Shown here piece after piece: positions 43,260 to 53,368 of a stretch of DNA of 64,000 nucleotides. This DNA is from DATHKG01 sp035489435 (GTDB taxonomy: Bacteria > Bacteroidota > Bacteroidia > Chitinophagales > Chitinophagaceae). Position 1 is the first letter of the stretch; every line of letters begins with the position of its first letter. The notes under the pieces were generated by a model. The model did no database searches and was not told the DNA's origin. It saw only the letters and a list, made by a program, of their open reading frames with translations. A program made the position numbers and the translations under genes. The DNA lies in NCBI GenBank assembly GCA_035489435.1, contig DATHKG010000009.1; one strand, given 5' to 3'.

Positions 43260-43973
43260 TTATTTTTTTGATTTTGAAGTATCTCCTGTTGCGGGCGCCA
43301 GTGTACCCGGAGCACCGGCTGCTTCTGCCGGACCGGCTTTAGCTGCAGTAGAATCACCTGCAGGTTTAGTACTTCCACCGCCTTTTTTTGCTATTTGTTT
43401 GTCCTTAACATATTTCACAACCATCCAGCGCTGTGTGGTGCTAAGCTGTGAAGCGTAAGGACCCATTTGATTTTTTCCATAGGTAACAGAGTAGAACATC
43501 TGTCCTTCAGGCATAACCGAAACTATCGGATCATCGACCAGGTTTTTTGGAGCTACACCAAATGGACCGGTACCATCTTTATATAATGGTCCGTTACCAT
43601 TCAATGTTGTACCGTGGCAGATACCGCAATTCACGAGATAAAGTCTTTCTGCTTCTTTCGCTTGCTGAGGGGTAAGGGTAGTAATCGGGTTAGAGATCCC
43701 ACGTGAGGCAACATAATGTACAGAATCTCCGGGCTTGTCAATAGGAATCGGGAACGGAAATAATTCTCCTCTTTTGATAGTCCCGCTTACAGGTGTTGCC
43801 GTATAACGAATGCCCTGAGCTTTCAGCGTATCCAGGTTTGCATAAGTTTCATAAGCCCTGCTCTTAGACATATCCGGCATATAAGCTCTTGAAGGCTCTC
43901 GTTGTATACTGTCTCCACAGCTCCACATCGCAATGGCCAGGACAAAAACAGTTATGATTGATAATTTTTTCAT
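43260..43973 (-). CDS. actE: Alternative complex III subunit ActE, cytochrome c lipoprotein
   Basis: This 237-residue protein has a type II signal (lipobox MWSC, Cys near residue 19). One heme-binding motif, CGICHG, lies near residue 117, with a downstream Met in MGPYASQL as likely axial ligand. The C-terminal 40 or so residues are Ala/Gly/Pro-rich. As ActE it would accept electrons from ActA and pass them to the oxidase CuA domain. Confidence 0.94.
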   Translation of the reverse strand: MKKLSIITVFVLAIAMWSCGDSIQREPSRAYMPDMSKSRAYETYANLDTLKAQGIRYTATPVSGTIKRGELFPFPIPIDKPGDSVHYVASRGISNPITTLTPQQAKEAERLYLVNCGICHGTTLNGNGPLYKDGTGPFGVAPKNLVDDPIVSVMPEGQMFYSVTYGKNQMGPYASQLSTTQRWMVVKYVKDKQIAKKGGGSTKPAGDSTAAKAGPAEAAGAPGTLAPATGDTSKSKK

Positions 43974-43992
43974 CTTAATGGTTATTCGTCAA

Positions 43993-44586
43993 TTATGCTG
44001 AAACAGGTTCTGGACTATCTGCGTATAATTTTTTCTCTTTGTCATAAGTTCCGAGCCACCAACCGGTTTCGGCAATCTGCGTATTCACTTCAACCGCGCC
44101 GTTTGCAGCAAGGAAAGCAGATACTTCCGCTTCATTTGTTTTTGCAGAACACTCAATTACCATCACGAACAGGTCGTCTGTTGCGCGTTCGTGAAAATGA
44201 TGCTTTTTTACAAATGGAGCGAGTTGGCAGAGGTAACAAAATGTGAGTACCATCCCAACGCAAGAACAAAGCACTGTAAATTCAAAGGTAATCGGTATCC
44301 AGGCTGGCAATGCGAAATGTGGCTTACCACCAATATTCAGGGGCCAGTCTTTGGTAAACACCCAGGTTATAAAACCTAAAGCTGTACTTGTACCGAAGAT
44401 AGCATAGAGAAATCCGGCGGTATGGATACTTGTATCACGCAAACCCATCACGCGGTCGAGGCCGTGGATCGGGAAAGGCGTATACACATCATGCATTTTA
44501 TAGCCGGCTTTACGAACTTTCTTTACCGCATTAAATAAAACGCCTTCCTCATCGAAACATCCTACAACAAATTTTTTACGAGCCAT
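43993..44586 (-). CDS. actD: Alternative complex III subunit ActD (DUF3341)
   Basis: This 197-residue protein is the DUF3341 type, with an N-terminal soluble part (VVGCFDEEGVLFNAVKKVRKAGY and the FPIHGLDRVMGL signature), two membrane helices (around FLYAIFGTSTALGF and ITFEFTVLCSCVGMVLTF), and a C-terminal cytoplasmic part. It holds no cofactor and is a structural subunit between ActC and ActF. Confidence 0.95.
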   Translation of the reverse strand: MARKKFVVGCFDEEGVLFNAVKKVRKAGYKMHDVYTPFPIHGLDRVMGLRDTSIHTAGFLYAIFGTSTALGFITWVFTKDWPLNIGGKPHFALPAWIPITFEFTVLCSCVGMVLTFCYLCQLAPFVKKHHFHERATDDLFVMVIECSAKTNEAEVSAFLAANGAVEVNTQIAETGWWLGTYDKEKKLYADSPEPVSA

Positions 44587-44613
44587 ATAGCGATTTGTGT
44601 TTGTGAATTAAAG

Positions 44614-46065
44614 TCAGTGATGTTCACTGTGTTGATCATGATAAAACTCTTCGGTCTTCTGGTGTTCAACCACATCCATTCCTGTTTTATAGTTGTCACC
44701 TGATCTCTTCAGAATATGCTTGATCTCCGCGATTGCAATAACCGGGAAGAATTTTGCAAATAGGAAAAAACAGGTAAAAAATAAGCCGAAAGTTCCCAGG
44801 TAAAAGCCGACTTCATAAATAGTCGGTGAATAGTAAGTACTCCAGCTACTTGGCAGATAATCGCGGTAAACAGAAGTAACGATGATCACAAAACGTTCGA
44901 ACCACATTCCGATATTCACGATGATGGACATGAAAAATGTAACCAGGATATTCCGACGCATTTTCCTAAACCAAAAAATCTGCGGAGATAGAACGTTACA
45001 ACCCATCATCAGAAAGTAACTCCAGCCATATGGGCTGAATATATTTGCCCTGTTCTGGAAGAATGCCCAGGATTCATATTTATTCTGACCATACCAGGAA
45101 ATAAACAACTCAGTAAGATAGGCGATACCGACAATCGAGCCGGTAAGCACAATTACTTTGTTCATGACCTCGATATGCTCAACAGTAATATAGTCTTCAA
45201 GATCCAGCACTTTACGTGTGATAAGCAATAGCGTCTGCACCATGGCAAAACCTGAAAAGATTGCACCCGCAACAAAGTATGGGGGGAAGATAGTTGTGTG
45301 CCAGCCCGGTACTACCGAGGTTGCGAAGTCAAAGGATACTATGGTGTGAACTGAAAGTACCAGCGGAGTACTTAAACCTGCAAGTACCAGTGATAGACTT
45401 TCATGACGTTGCCAGTGTTTTGTTGAACCGGTCCATCCAAAAGCGAGGAGACCATACATATATTTTCTCCATTTCAGCCTTGCACGGTCACGAACCGTTG
45501 CGAAATCCGGAAGTAACCCGCAATACCAGAATAAAAGCGAAACGGTAAAGTAGGTTGATATTGCAAATACATCCCAAAGCAATGGTGAGTTAAAGTTAAC
45601 CCAGAGAGGTCCTCTCGTATTCGGATAAGGGAGTACGAAAAACGCCATCCAAACCCGGCCCATGTGCCAGATCGGAAACTGGCCGGCACACATAACCGCA
45701 AATATCGTCATCGCTTCCGCTGCCCTGTTTACACCTGTTCTCCAACCCTGGCGGAACAATAGTAGAATCGCAGAAATCAATGTTCCGGCGTGACCGATAC
45801 CAACCCACCAAACGAAGTTAGTAATGTCCCAACCCCATCCGATCGTTTTATTCAGGTTCCATTGTCCCACGCCGTAAGTAACCTCCCTGTAAACTGAATA
45901 AATACCAAACGTCAGGAAAATGACAGAGATGATAAATCCAAACCACCATAGTTTGCTCGGGCTTGCTTCAATCGGGCGCACAATGTCTTCAGTAACCTGA
46001 TGGTAGGTCTTATCTCCATCTACTAGTGCAGGCCTGACTTGCGATTCGTACCTTAATAATGACAT
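44614..46065 (-). CDS. actC: Alternative complex III subunit ActC (NrfD-like)
   Basis: This 483-residue protein has about ten membrane helices of the NrfD/PsrC family and carries the quinol-oxidation site of ACIII. Typical sequence includes WWVGIGHAGTLISA, GAIFSGFAMVQTLL and FWYCGLLPDFATVRDR. The His-rich C-terminus (HDQHSEHH) is cytoplasmic. The gene lies between ActB and ActD. Confidence 0.96.
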   Translation of the reverse strand: MSLLRYESQVRPALVDGDKTYHQVTEDIVRPIEASPSKLWWFGFIISVIFLTFGIYSVYREVTYGVGQWNLNKTIGWGWDITNFVWWVGIGHAGTLISAILLLFRQGWRTGVNRAAEAMTIFAVMCAGQFPIWHMGRVWMAFFVLPYPNTRGPLWVNFNSPLLWDVFAISTYFTVSLLFWYCGLLPDFATVRDRARLKWRKYMYGLLAFGWTGSTKHWQRHESLSLVLAGLSTPLVLSVHTIVSFDFATSVVPGWHTTIFPPYFVAGAIFSGFAMVQTLLLITRKVLDLEDYITVEHIEVMNKVIVLTGSIVGIAYLTELFISWYGQNKYESWAFFQNRANIFSPYGWSYFLMMGCNVLSPQIFWFRKMRRNILVTFFMSIIVNIGMWFERFVIIVTSVYRDYLPSSWSTYYSPTIYEVGFYLGTFGLFFTCFFLFAKFFPVIAIAEIKHILKRSGDNYKTGMDVVEHQKTEEFYHDQHSEHH

Positions 46066-46143
46066 ATATTTTGCGATTTTCGCCTTACCTGCTTAACACT
46101 GGCAAGGCCCGGTATTATTCGTTGTTCTATAATTTGTATTTTA

Positions 46144-49100
46144 TCAATGCTGGCCTTCCCCTGCCTCATGGCCGGCTCCGGTTGCAGCAGGTCCCGACAT
46201 GTGTTCGGCAGCTTCTGCATGTGCACTGATATGTTCTGTGTTCCTGATCTTGGCGAGATAACTCACATTTGGTATTGTGTGAATCTGTTCCAATGAATAA
46301 AATTGCCTGTTGCTGTTTTCCCTTCTTACCCGACTAAGTTCTGATTCCGGATTGTTTGCATCACCAAACACGATAGAGTCTCCTGCGCAAGCCTGTTGAC
46401 AAGCTGTTTTCACATCTGAATCATCAAGTCTGCGGTTTTCTCTTTTCGCTTTGAGTTTGCCTTCCTGGGTTCTTTGAACGCAGAAAGAACATTTCTCGAT
46501 AACACCACGGCTACGAACAGTGACGTCAGGGTTGAGCACCATACGGGTAAGATCATCGTTCATCGCAAATACTGCGTCGTCGAGTTTGCCTACTCCTTCT
46601 TTCAGTTGATTATCGGGGAAGCTGTCAGCTCCTGTATAATCAAGCCAGTTGAAGCGACGTACTTTGTAAGGGCAGTTATTACCGCAATATCTTGTACCGA
46701 TACAGCGATTATAAATCATCATATTTATTCCTTCGCTGCTGTGACTTGTAGCTGCAACAGGACAAACATTCTCACAAGGAGCGTTATCACAATGCTGACA
46801 AAGCATCGGTTGGAATATTACCTGCACTCCATCTGCATCATCAACATTATTATTGGCGGCAGAATAATAACGGTCAATTCTTAACCAATGCATCTCATGG
46901 AAGCGCAGCACTTCACTTTTACCTACAACCGGAACATTATTTTCCGCGTTACAGGCAACCACACAAGCTCCGCAACCAAAACAGCTGTTAAGATCAATTG
47001 CCATCCCCCATTTGATCCCTGGTCTCTCATAGACCGGGTAAAGGGTTCCATCTTTTTCAAATTTTTCGATGCCACCGTAGGCTTTGAGTTCTACATTCCG
47101 CTCTTCACGAACCAATTCAGGGTTCTTTTTGAGATCAGCAAGGGTGAATTCCTTGATTACTTCGTGGCGGCCTTCGTAGGTACTATGAGTTTGTGTTTGC
47201 GCAACTTCATAATCTTCCGATTTCAGGTACTCGGCAGTAGCTTCTCCTGCGAGCCAGCTTACGGATGTTCCGTTAAAAGCAAGCAATGGATAAGCATTCT
47301 GCCCGATTCCTGCAATCGCACGGCCGAGGTTTATTTTGGAATTATCTTTATTAGTGCTGTTTCTTCCGTAACCAACTGCAACTGCTATCGTGTTGGCCTG
47401 GGTACCGGGTATGATCAGTACCGGGATATTCATTTCTTTGCCCCCGACCTTTAATTTGATTACGGGCTTCTTCATGAATACCTCGTAATCATCTGCTTCA
47501 CCCTGATTGTTCAGGTCTATACCAAGAACTTCTTTACCAAATTGCGGCGACACAATCGCATAGTTGTCCCAGGTAGCCTTAGTAATCGGATCAGGGAGTT
47601 CCTGCAACCATGGGTTGTTACCTTGTCTGCCATCACCGATTGAAACTTTCTGGTAAACAACCACTTCATATTTACCGGTTTTCTTCAAACCTGCTACTGT
47701 AGATATAGCACTTGCTGTGCTGCCTGCATTGTAAGCGGCTGATGCCAGTGCCGGCGCGGCTGGTTCAATTACTCCTTCCTGTAAAGCTTTATTAAAGAGA
47801 TCCGGGTTTCCAAGTCTGGTCAGCCAGAAATTTCTGAAATAAGCTTCATAATTACCAGTGGCCCCGCTCCATTTCAACAGAGAATCCTGGAAAGGACGTG
47901 TTTGAAAAAGTGGATAGATAGTCGGCTGCAACATGCTGAAATAACCGGTTTTGATCTCCACATCACCCCAGCTCTCTAAAAAGTGAGGAGCTGGAAGTAC
48001 GTATTTACATAATTCAGTAGTTTCATCGAGCCTGTCGTTAAATGACAAGGTTGTTTTTACCCGGGCTAAAGCTTTTTTGAATCGTTCGCCATCGAAATAT
48101 TCGTAAGCAGGGTTAACACCATAGATAAGCAAACTGCCTACGCGGCCAGCTTCCATATCTGCTACAAGTGCAGTCATCTCACTGTCTAAACCCTGGTAAG
48201 AAAGCAATGGTGCGGACCAGTCAATAGTTGTTCCATTTGCTCCAACAGCTTCGTTGATGGCGTTTACAATCAACTGGATTTCCCTGTTATTGCTTCCGCT
48301 AACAACCAGCGCCCTTCCCCTGTTTGCAACAAGTTCTTTAGCGGCCTTTTCAATTCCGGCTTTTACCTTTCCTTCAACACCTGTTGCACCCTGACCGTTA
48401 ACAGCACTTAAGAGAGCTGCTGCGACCAGGCCGGATTCTGAAGGTCTGTGAGTTATCCTGTCATCGGCATTTGCCCCGGTCATACTCATCATACTTTCAA
48501 ACTGAAAGTGTTTGCTCATCTCGGGGTTCGCCTGGTTAATTTTTCTTCCTGCTGTATAGGCTTTCTGGTACTCAACGGCGTTTAGCCAGGTTCCGAGAAA
48601 ATCAGCACCAAGGCTCACGATTACTTTAGCTGTTTCGAAGTGATAAGAAGGAATTGCCTTTTTACCGTAAGAATCCTGGTTCGCAAGAAGGATACCGCTG
48701 TAGGAAATCGGGTCAAATTGAATGTGACGATTTGCGGGATCCTTTGAAAGAAAACCTGTAATTATTTCTTTTGTAGAAGGTGATGTTATGGTTGAAGTTA
48801 GTAATACAACCGGGCCAGTCATTTCAACTGCTAATTTTTTATCCAGGTCGTCATAGCTGATTGCGTGTCCTTTTTGCATAGGGAAGCGGATCCTCGCACT
48901 GTCATAAAGATCCAGCACAGCTGCCTGCACACGCGCGGAAGTATTTCCCTTTGTTATAGTTGATAATGTGTTCCCTTCGATCTTAATTGGTCTGCCATCC
49001 CTCACTTTCGCAACAATAGATACCGCTTCTCCGCCGTTCACATAAGTGGTAGCATAAAAGTCAGCCATTCCAGGCACAAGATCCTGGGGCTTGTTCAGGT

Positions 49101-49329
49101 AAGGAATCATTTTGTTTACAGGAGTCTGGCAACTTGCTGCCATGGCCGCAGCGGTGGTAAATCCCATATATTTCAGGAAGTCCCTGCGTGAAGTGCCGTC
49201 AGCCCCAAGATCAGTTCCATCTTCTCCAACAAAAGGCAGATCTTCCTGAAACTCATTTTCCGACAGTTTTTTGTGCGCTTTGGATCTGTTAAGCTCCCCA
49301 AAACTCTGCCAGTATTTTTTATTAGCCAT
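46144..49329 (-). CDS. actB: Alternative complex III subunit ActB (Fe-S protein)
   Basis: This 1061-residue protein fuses two parts. A twin-arginine signal sits internally (TSRRDFLKYMG near residue 47). The first part (about 80-740) resembles molybdopterin oxidoreductases but lacks the cofactor. The second part (about 750-1040) is a ferredoxin-like domain with four Cys clusters, seen in CFGCGACVVAC, CQHCDNAPCENVCP, CIGTRYCGNNCP and CSFCVQRTQ. These clusters pass electrons from the quinol site toward ActA. Length and order agree with other Bacteroidota ActB proteins. Confidence 0.97.
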   Translation of the reverse strand: MANKKYWQSFGELNRSKAHKKLSENEFQEDLPFVGEDGTDLGADGTSRRDFLKYMGFTTAAAMAASCQTPVNKMIPYLNKPQDLVPGMADFYATTYVNGGEAVSIVAKVRDGRPIKIEGNTLSTITKGNTSARVQAAVLDLYDSARIRFPMQKGHAISYDDLDKKLAVEMTGPVVLLTSTITSPSTKEIITGFLSKDPANRHIQFDPISYSGILLANQDSYGKKAIPSYHFETAKVIVSLGADFLGTWLNAVEYQKAYTAGRKINQANPEMSKHFQFESMMSMTGANADDRITHRPSESGLVAAALLSAVNGQGATGVEGKVKAGIEKAAKELVANRGRALVVSGSNNREIQLIVNAINEAVGANGTTIDWSAPLLSYQGLDSEMTALVADMEAGRVGSLLIYGVNPAYEYFDGERFKKALARVKTTLSFNDRLDETTELCKYVLPAPHFLESWGDVEIKTGYFSMLQPTIYPLFQTRPFQDSLLKWSGATGNYEAYFRNFWLTRLGNPDLFNKALQEGVIEPAAPALASAAYNAGSTASAISTVAGLKKTGKYEVVVYQKVSIGDGRQGNNPWLQELPDPITKATWDNYAIVSPQFGKEVLGIDLNNQGEADDYEVFMKKPVIKLKVGGKEMNIPVLIIPGTQANTIAVAVGYGRNSTNKDNSKINLGRAIAGIGQNAYPLLAFNGTSVSWLAGEATAEYLKSEDYEVAQTQTHSTYEGRHEVIKEFTLADLKKNPELVREERNVELKAYGGIEKFEKDGTLYPVYERPGIKWGMAIDLNSCFGCGACVVACNAENNVPVVGKSEVLRFHEMHWLRIDRYYSAANNNVDDADGVQVIFQPMLCQHCDNAPCENVCPVAATSHSSEGINMMIYNRCIGTRYCGNNCPYKVRRFNWLDYTGADSFPDNQLKEGVGKLDDAVFAMNDDLTRMVLNPDVTVRSRGVIEKCSFCVQRTQEGKLKAKRENRRLDDSDVKTACQQACAGDSIVFGDANNPESELSRVRRENSNRQFYSLEQIHTIPNVSYLAKIRNTEHISAHAEAAEHMSGPAATGAGHEAGEGQH

Positions 49330-49426
49330 TTATTATCAGTTTGAAAAATTTGTAATCAATAAGAAATATGTTCCCGACCTGTTTAAATCTTACATTAACA
49401 GGCTCAGGCATACACTTTCAGATATA

Positions 49427-50698
49427 TTAGTAATGACATTTTTGACATTCCAGGCCGCCGATTTCATTAACGGTAACGCTGTCTCTTTGCTTCGACTTGA
49501 TTTCGTTGTGGTACTTTTCATAAATGCTATAGAACTTGTTGCCTTTCTCACCAGTTGAATCAACAAAATTGACATTTGTTTCACGGTGACAGTTAACGCA
49601 CCAGCCCATACTTAAATCTGATGCCTGGTACACCTCGTTCATAGCGGTGATTTCGCCGTGGCAGGTCTGACACTGCACCTGGCCTACTTTGGTATGTTGT
49701 GAGTGATTGAAATATACGTGATCAGGAAGTGTATGAATTTTAACCCAGGGAATTGGTTTGCCTTCTTTTACATATTTGCCCTGCTGGGGATCCCAGCCCG
49801 CGTAATCGTATAATTTCCGGATCTCGGCAGTTCCGTTAACCTCAGAACCATCTTCTTTGTAAATAGCCGGTCCGGAATATTCAGCAATGTTCATGTGACA
49901 GTTCATACAAACATTAACCGATGGAATAGTGGCCTGTTTGCCTTCGAAAGCAGGTCCATGGCAATAAAGACAACTGATCTGGTTTTGACCGGGGTGAACT
50001 TTGTGGGAGAAATATATTGGTTGTTCAGGCTGATACTTCTGATTGCGGCCCAGGCCTATCGCTCCTTTTACTACGAAGAAACCGCCAACTACAAATAAGA
50101 TAAGTGTCAGGAGCGTGATATAAGTCTTATTCCTGTAAAAAGGAATCGGTTCGTGGGTTCTGAGCCCGTCTTTTTCATCTGCAAGTTTGCGGAGATTGCT
50201 GTTTACCTGCAACATGATCAGGGCAACAACAGCCAGGATCAGGGTAAGAACACCATATAGAATTGCATTATCGCTTTCACCATATTTACCCTCGCCTCCA
50301 GGGGTACTTGGGTCACCGGTGGGACCAGCCGGAGCCGGTTTTACACTCTGAATATAATCAGCAATTGCATCAATTTCTTTAGTAGTTAAAGATGGAAACG
50401 CAGTCATCACAATGCCAAACTGCGCTTTCAACCCCGAAGTGTAGGGGTCGTTCTGCATGAATTTGGCGGGATTATGAACCCAGTCGTACAATTTTGCGCG
50501 ATCACTCCAGGGTCCCCGGGTTTCAAAGCCGGTAAGTGCCGGACCTGAACCTTTTTTCAACACCCCATGACAGGAAGCACAATTGATCGTGAACAATGTT
50601 TTACCGTCCTGAGCCGATAATTTATTACCGAATGAGAATGCCGTGATAATTAGTAAGGATAAAAATACTCTGTTAGCTTTTCGTCTCTGGCCAATCAT
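49427..50698 (-). CDS. actA: Alternative complex III subunit ActA, multiheme cytochrome c
   Basis: This 423-residue protein has a signal peptide. The N-terminal monoheme domain (CASCHG near residue 39) is followed by a membrane helix (around AILYGVLTLILAVVALIML), a second helix, and a C-terminal region with five CXXCH motifs (CLYCHG, CMNCHM, CQTCHG, CVNCHR, CQKCHY), making six hemes in total. The core ActA is pentaheme; the added N-terminal cytochrome domain also occurs in other Bacteroidota to my knowledge. It is the first gene of the respiratory operon, directly downstream of a good promoter. Confidence 0.96.
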   Translation of the reverse strand: MIGQRRKANRVFLSLLIITAFSFGNKLSAQDGKTLFTINCASCHGVLKKGSGPALTGFETRGPWSDRAKLYDWVHNPAKFMQNDPYTSGLKAQFGIVMTAFPSLTTKEIDAIADYIQSVKPAPAGPTGDPSTPGGEGKYGESDNAILYGVLTLILAVVALIMLQVNSNLRKLADEKDGLRTHEPIPFYRNKTYITLLTLILFVVGGFFVVKGAIGLGRNQKYQPEQPIYFSHKVHPGQNQISCLYCHGPAFEGKQATIPSVNVCMNCHMNIAEYSGPAIYKEDGSEVNGTAEIRKLYDYAGWDPQQGKYVKEGKPIPWVKIHTLPDHVYFNHSQHTKVGQVQCQTCHGEITAMNEVYQASDLSMGWCVNCHRETNVNFVDSTGEKGNKFYSIYEKYHNEIKSKQRDSVTVNEIGGLECQKCHY

Positions 50699-50747
50699 AT
50701 CAATTGAATATGATGAAATTATGTGGAAAAATTTCCTGGATTGGCTG

Positions 50748-50780
50748 CAAAAATAAGTCAGGATTTCAACATTATATCAA
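50748..50780 (-). promoter_or_regulatory. Promoter of the ACIII-oxidase operon
   Basis: On the minus strand TTG (plus 50778-50780) is followed after 22 bp by TATTTTTG (plus 50748-50755), a match to TAnnTTTG. The predicted start lies about 40 nt before the actA ATG. No other strong promoter is visible before the terminator at 36 kb, so about 14.6 kb may be one transcription unit, perhaps with weak internal starts. Confidence 0.6.
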
Positions 50781-50994
50781 CATGTTAAATATTTTTTTGA
50801 CGCAGTCGTGACGCGGGTTTTGATAAAATGTAACCCACTTTTTTAATATGTCTGAGCTATTATGTCATGTTTTTGTCAATTCGTCTTTATCGGCCCTTCC
50901 GGTATAACTCTTAATAAAAAATCCGGTATACAAACAGGGCCAAAATTTTAATGTGTGTTCTTCCATTTTGAATGTTTTAAAATAGGTTTGCTGG

Positions 50995-51282
50995 ATGTTC
51001 GACAGGCTTCAAAAAAAATGGGGAGTTTCGGGAATTCGCTTCGTACTGATCTTTTGTGTTTTTGCAATTGGCGGAAGTCTGACCGGTTTGCTGGCGAAAA
51101 AGCTCATGCCTTACCTGGATCCTGACCAACCAGTTGGCTATTGGATTATTTACCTGATTATTGTCACGCTTATCTGGCCATTCTGTATCCTCTTGGTAAG
51201 TTTACCTTTTGGTCAATTTCCATTTTTTTGGGAATATGAAAAGAAACTATTGAGATTTATCAAGGGAAAGAAGAGGAAATGA
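50995..51282 (+). CDS. DUF6787-like two-helix membrane protein
   Basis: This 95-residue protein opens with LQKKWGVSGIRFVLIFCVFAIGGSLTG (given in part), a first membrane helix, and has a second helix around WIIYLIIVTLIWPFCILL. The conserved end VSLPFGQFPFFWEYEKK is as in DUF6787 proteins. The function is unknown. It precedes purN by 28 bp and may be cotranscribed. Confidence 0.82.
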   Translation: MFDRLQKKWGVSGIRFVLIFCVFAIGGSLTGLLAKKLMPYLDPDQPVGYWIIYLIIVTLIWPFCILLVSLPFGQFPFFWEYEKKLLRFIKGKKRK

Positions 51283-51310
51283 GTTGGGATTTTGCCTTTA
51301 GATTTGCGCG

Positions 51311-51883
51311 ATGAAGAATATTGCCGTTTTTGCTTCGGGAACAGGAAGCAATGCAAAAAAGATTATTGAACATTTCAAAAACAGTCCTTTGGCCAGGGTA
51401 TCCCTTATCGTTAGTAACAAACCGGGAGCCGGCGTTCTTGAAATAGCCAGGAATTATGAAGTCCCGACCTTAATAATTGACAAAGAACGGTTTTTCGATG
51501 GCGACGCCTATGTGCCGCAGCTTCTTGAAAAACAAATCGGTTTTATCGTGCTTGCCGGATTCTTATGGAAAATCCCCACAAAGCTTATAGCAGCCTACCC
51601 GGAAAAAATTATAAACATTCATCCCGCGTTGCTGCCAAAATATGGCGGCAAGGGAATGTATGGATCCAGGGTACATGAAGCTGTCATTACAGCAGGAGAC
51701 GCAGAAAGCGGGATTAGTATTCATTTTGTAAATGAAGTTTACGATGACGGCCGGATAATTTTCCAGGTGTCATGCCCGGTTACGAAAGAGGATACACCCG
51801 AAACCCTGGCAGCAAGGGTGCATGCCCTTGAACATGCCCATTTTCCCCGCATCATTGAAAAACTATTATCAGAAAATAAATGA
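51311..51883 (+). CDS. purN: Phosphoribosylglycinamide formyltransferase
   Basis: This 190-residue enzyme transfers a formyl group from 10-formyltetrahydrofolate to GAR in purine synthesis. It begins with the nucleotide-binding IAVFASGTGSNAKKI. NIHPALLPKYGGKGMYG holds the catalytic Asn and His near residue 96, and VNEVYDDGRII holds the catalytic Asp. The length is normal. No other purine genes are nearby. Confidence 0.97.
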   Translation: MKNIAVFASGTGSNAKKIIEHFKNSPLARVSLIVSNKPGAGVLEIARNYEVPTLIIDKERFFDGDAYVPQLLEKQIGFIVLAGFLWKIPTKLIAAYPEKIINIHPALLPKYGGKGMYGSRVHEAVITAGDAESGISIHFVNEVYDDGRIIFQVSCPVTKEDTPETLAARVHALEHAHFPRIIEKLLSENK

Positions 51884-51977
51884 AGTCATCCCTAATCAAC
51901 TGAAAAAAGAGTTAAAATAACCGCCATCCACTGTTTATCGGTATGGTTATATTAATATCACATCTTAAACCAAGCTT

Positions 51978-52742
51978 TTGTATTGCGGTAATTCTACCTT
52001 TCGGGTGCTTTTCGGTTGTTTATTATGTGTTGTGCTCAGCCTGGATCTGTGTGCACAACAATTAAGGGTTTCCGGAAGGGTCTATGATATTACGGGCCGT
52101 AATCCGTTGGAGGCAGTGACTGTTTTGAGCACTGCTGGTAGAGGAACTATTACTGATTCAGCCGGAAAATACAGTATCGCTGTAAATGATGATGACTCCA
52201 TATGGTTTTCATATCTTAACAAACCAACCCCTAAATATGCTGTTAGCGCTATCGGAAACGCTTTGAATTTCGAAATTCTGCTTCATGTAAATGTTTCCGA
52301 GTTAAGGCCTGTGCAGGTGATGCCCCCCAGTTATAAAAGAGATTCTCTTCAAAACCGTGAAGACTATGCGAAGGCGTTCAACTTCCATAAACCCTCATTC
52401 GGTACTTCGATAAATCCCTCAACAGGGGGTGTTGGTTTGGATATAAATGAACTGATCAACATGTTCAACTTCAAAAAAAACCGAAGAATGCTTGCATTCC
52501 AGGATCGTTTGTTAAGAGAGGAGGAAGAACGCTATATATATCACAGGTTCAGCCGGTCGCTTGTAATCAGGCTCACCAACCTGAGGGGTCCGGATCTGGA
52601 TACTTTTATGATAAAGTATAAACCTTCCGTTGAATTTGTTCAATTCAGTACCGATTACGAATTTCAATCTTACATAAAAACTTCATATCAACGTTTCCTT
52701 AGGATGAAGCGAATGATGAGCGATTTCAGGAAAGACACATAA
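51978..52742 (+). CDS. Secreted protein with carboxypeptidase-like regulatory domain
   Basis: This protein has about 254 residues. After a hydrophobic signal ending LCAQQ, the domain LRVSGRVYDITGRNPLEAVTV... (about 27-105) is a CarboxypepD_reg-like beta-sandwich, often seen at the start of outer-membrane proteins. The rest is charged and helical, with EEEERYIYHRFSRS and a basic C-terminus. No barrel follows. The start is uncertain because only TTG (51978) and GTG codons are available. It resembles conserved Bacteroidota proteins without assigned function. Confidence 0.75.
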   Translation: MYCGNSTFRVLFGCLLCVVLSLDLCAQQLRVSGRVYDITGRNPLEAVTVLSTAGRGTITDSAGKYSIAVNDDDSIWFSYLNKPTPKYAVSAIGNALNFEILLHVNVSELRPVQVMPPSYKRDSLQNREDYAKAFNFHKPSFGTSINPSTGGVGLDINELINMFNFKKNRRMLAFQDRLLREEEERYIYHRFSRSLVIRLTNLRGPDLDTFMIKYKPSVEFVQFSTDYEFQSYIKTSYQRFLRMKRMMSDFRKDT

Positions 52743-52775
52743 ATTAACAGGACTATTATTTAACAGGATTATTAT

Positions 52776-53321
52776 ATGGATCAACTTACATTGGGAATCG
52801 GCACCCGCTTACAACACACAAATTTTGGCCCGGGTGTAATTGTCGGTATCAAATATGCAGTTTATATCATTTCCTTTATCAATCATGGGATAAAGGAGAT
52901 TGATAAGAATGATAATCGCCTGGATGAAATTATTCCGGAGAACGTAAGTTCAGAAATCGAAACCTCTGTTGAAACCGAAAAATCTTTATTGAAAATACTC
53001 CGGTTATGGGGAGACTTCAGCGAGGTAGTGCCACTAGGCGATCGTTGGATCGGTGGTACTATGCTGTTACAACCAAAGGATCAAACCCAAAAGCCAAAAG
53101 AAATACCGGTTGATGCTTTTTTCCATAAGATAGTAATGGTTCGTGATCGCATACGGGTCCTGGAACAACAGATCAACTCAAATAAAAAACTTACTGATGA
53201 AGACAAGGTAAATCTTCAACAATATATCACCCGGATTTATGGTTCCTTAACAACTTTTAATGTATTGTTTAAGAACAAAGAACAATGGTTTGTTGGTGAG
53301 AAGGGTGCAAAAGAGGATTGA
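52776..53321 (+). CDS. Conserved protein with UvrD/PcrA-like tudor N-terminus
   Basis: This 181-residue soluble protein begins LGIGTRLQHTNFGPGVIVGI, reminiscent of the small tudor-like fold at the end of UvrD/PcrA helicases. The middle is a helical region, and the C-terminal helices (RIRVLEQQINSNKKLTDEDK) could form a coiled coil. I recognise the architecture only as a conserved Bacteroidota protein. It lies 33 bp after the preceding gene and is probably in its operon. Confidence 0.75.
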   Translation: MDQLTLGIGTRLQHTNFGPGVIVGIKYAVYIISFINHGIKEIDKNDNRLDEIIPENVSSEIETSVETEKSLLKILRLWGDFSEVVPLGDRWIGGTMLLQPKDQTQKPKEIPVDAFFHKIVMVRDRIRVLEQQINSNKKLTDEDKVNLQQYITRIYGSLTTFNVLFKNKEQWFVGEKGAKED

Positions 53322-53368
53322 CAACTAAAAGAAAACGACAGTCGCGACGTAAATCCGGCCGTTTGTAT

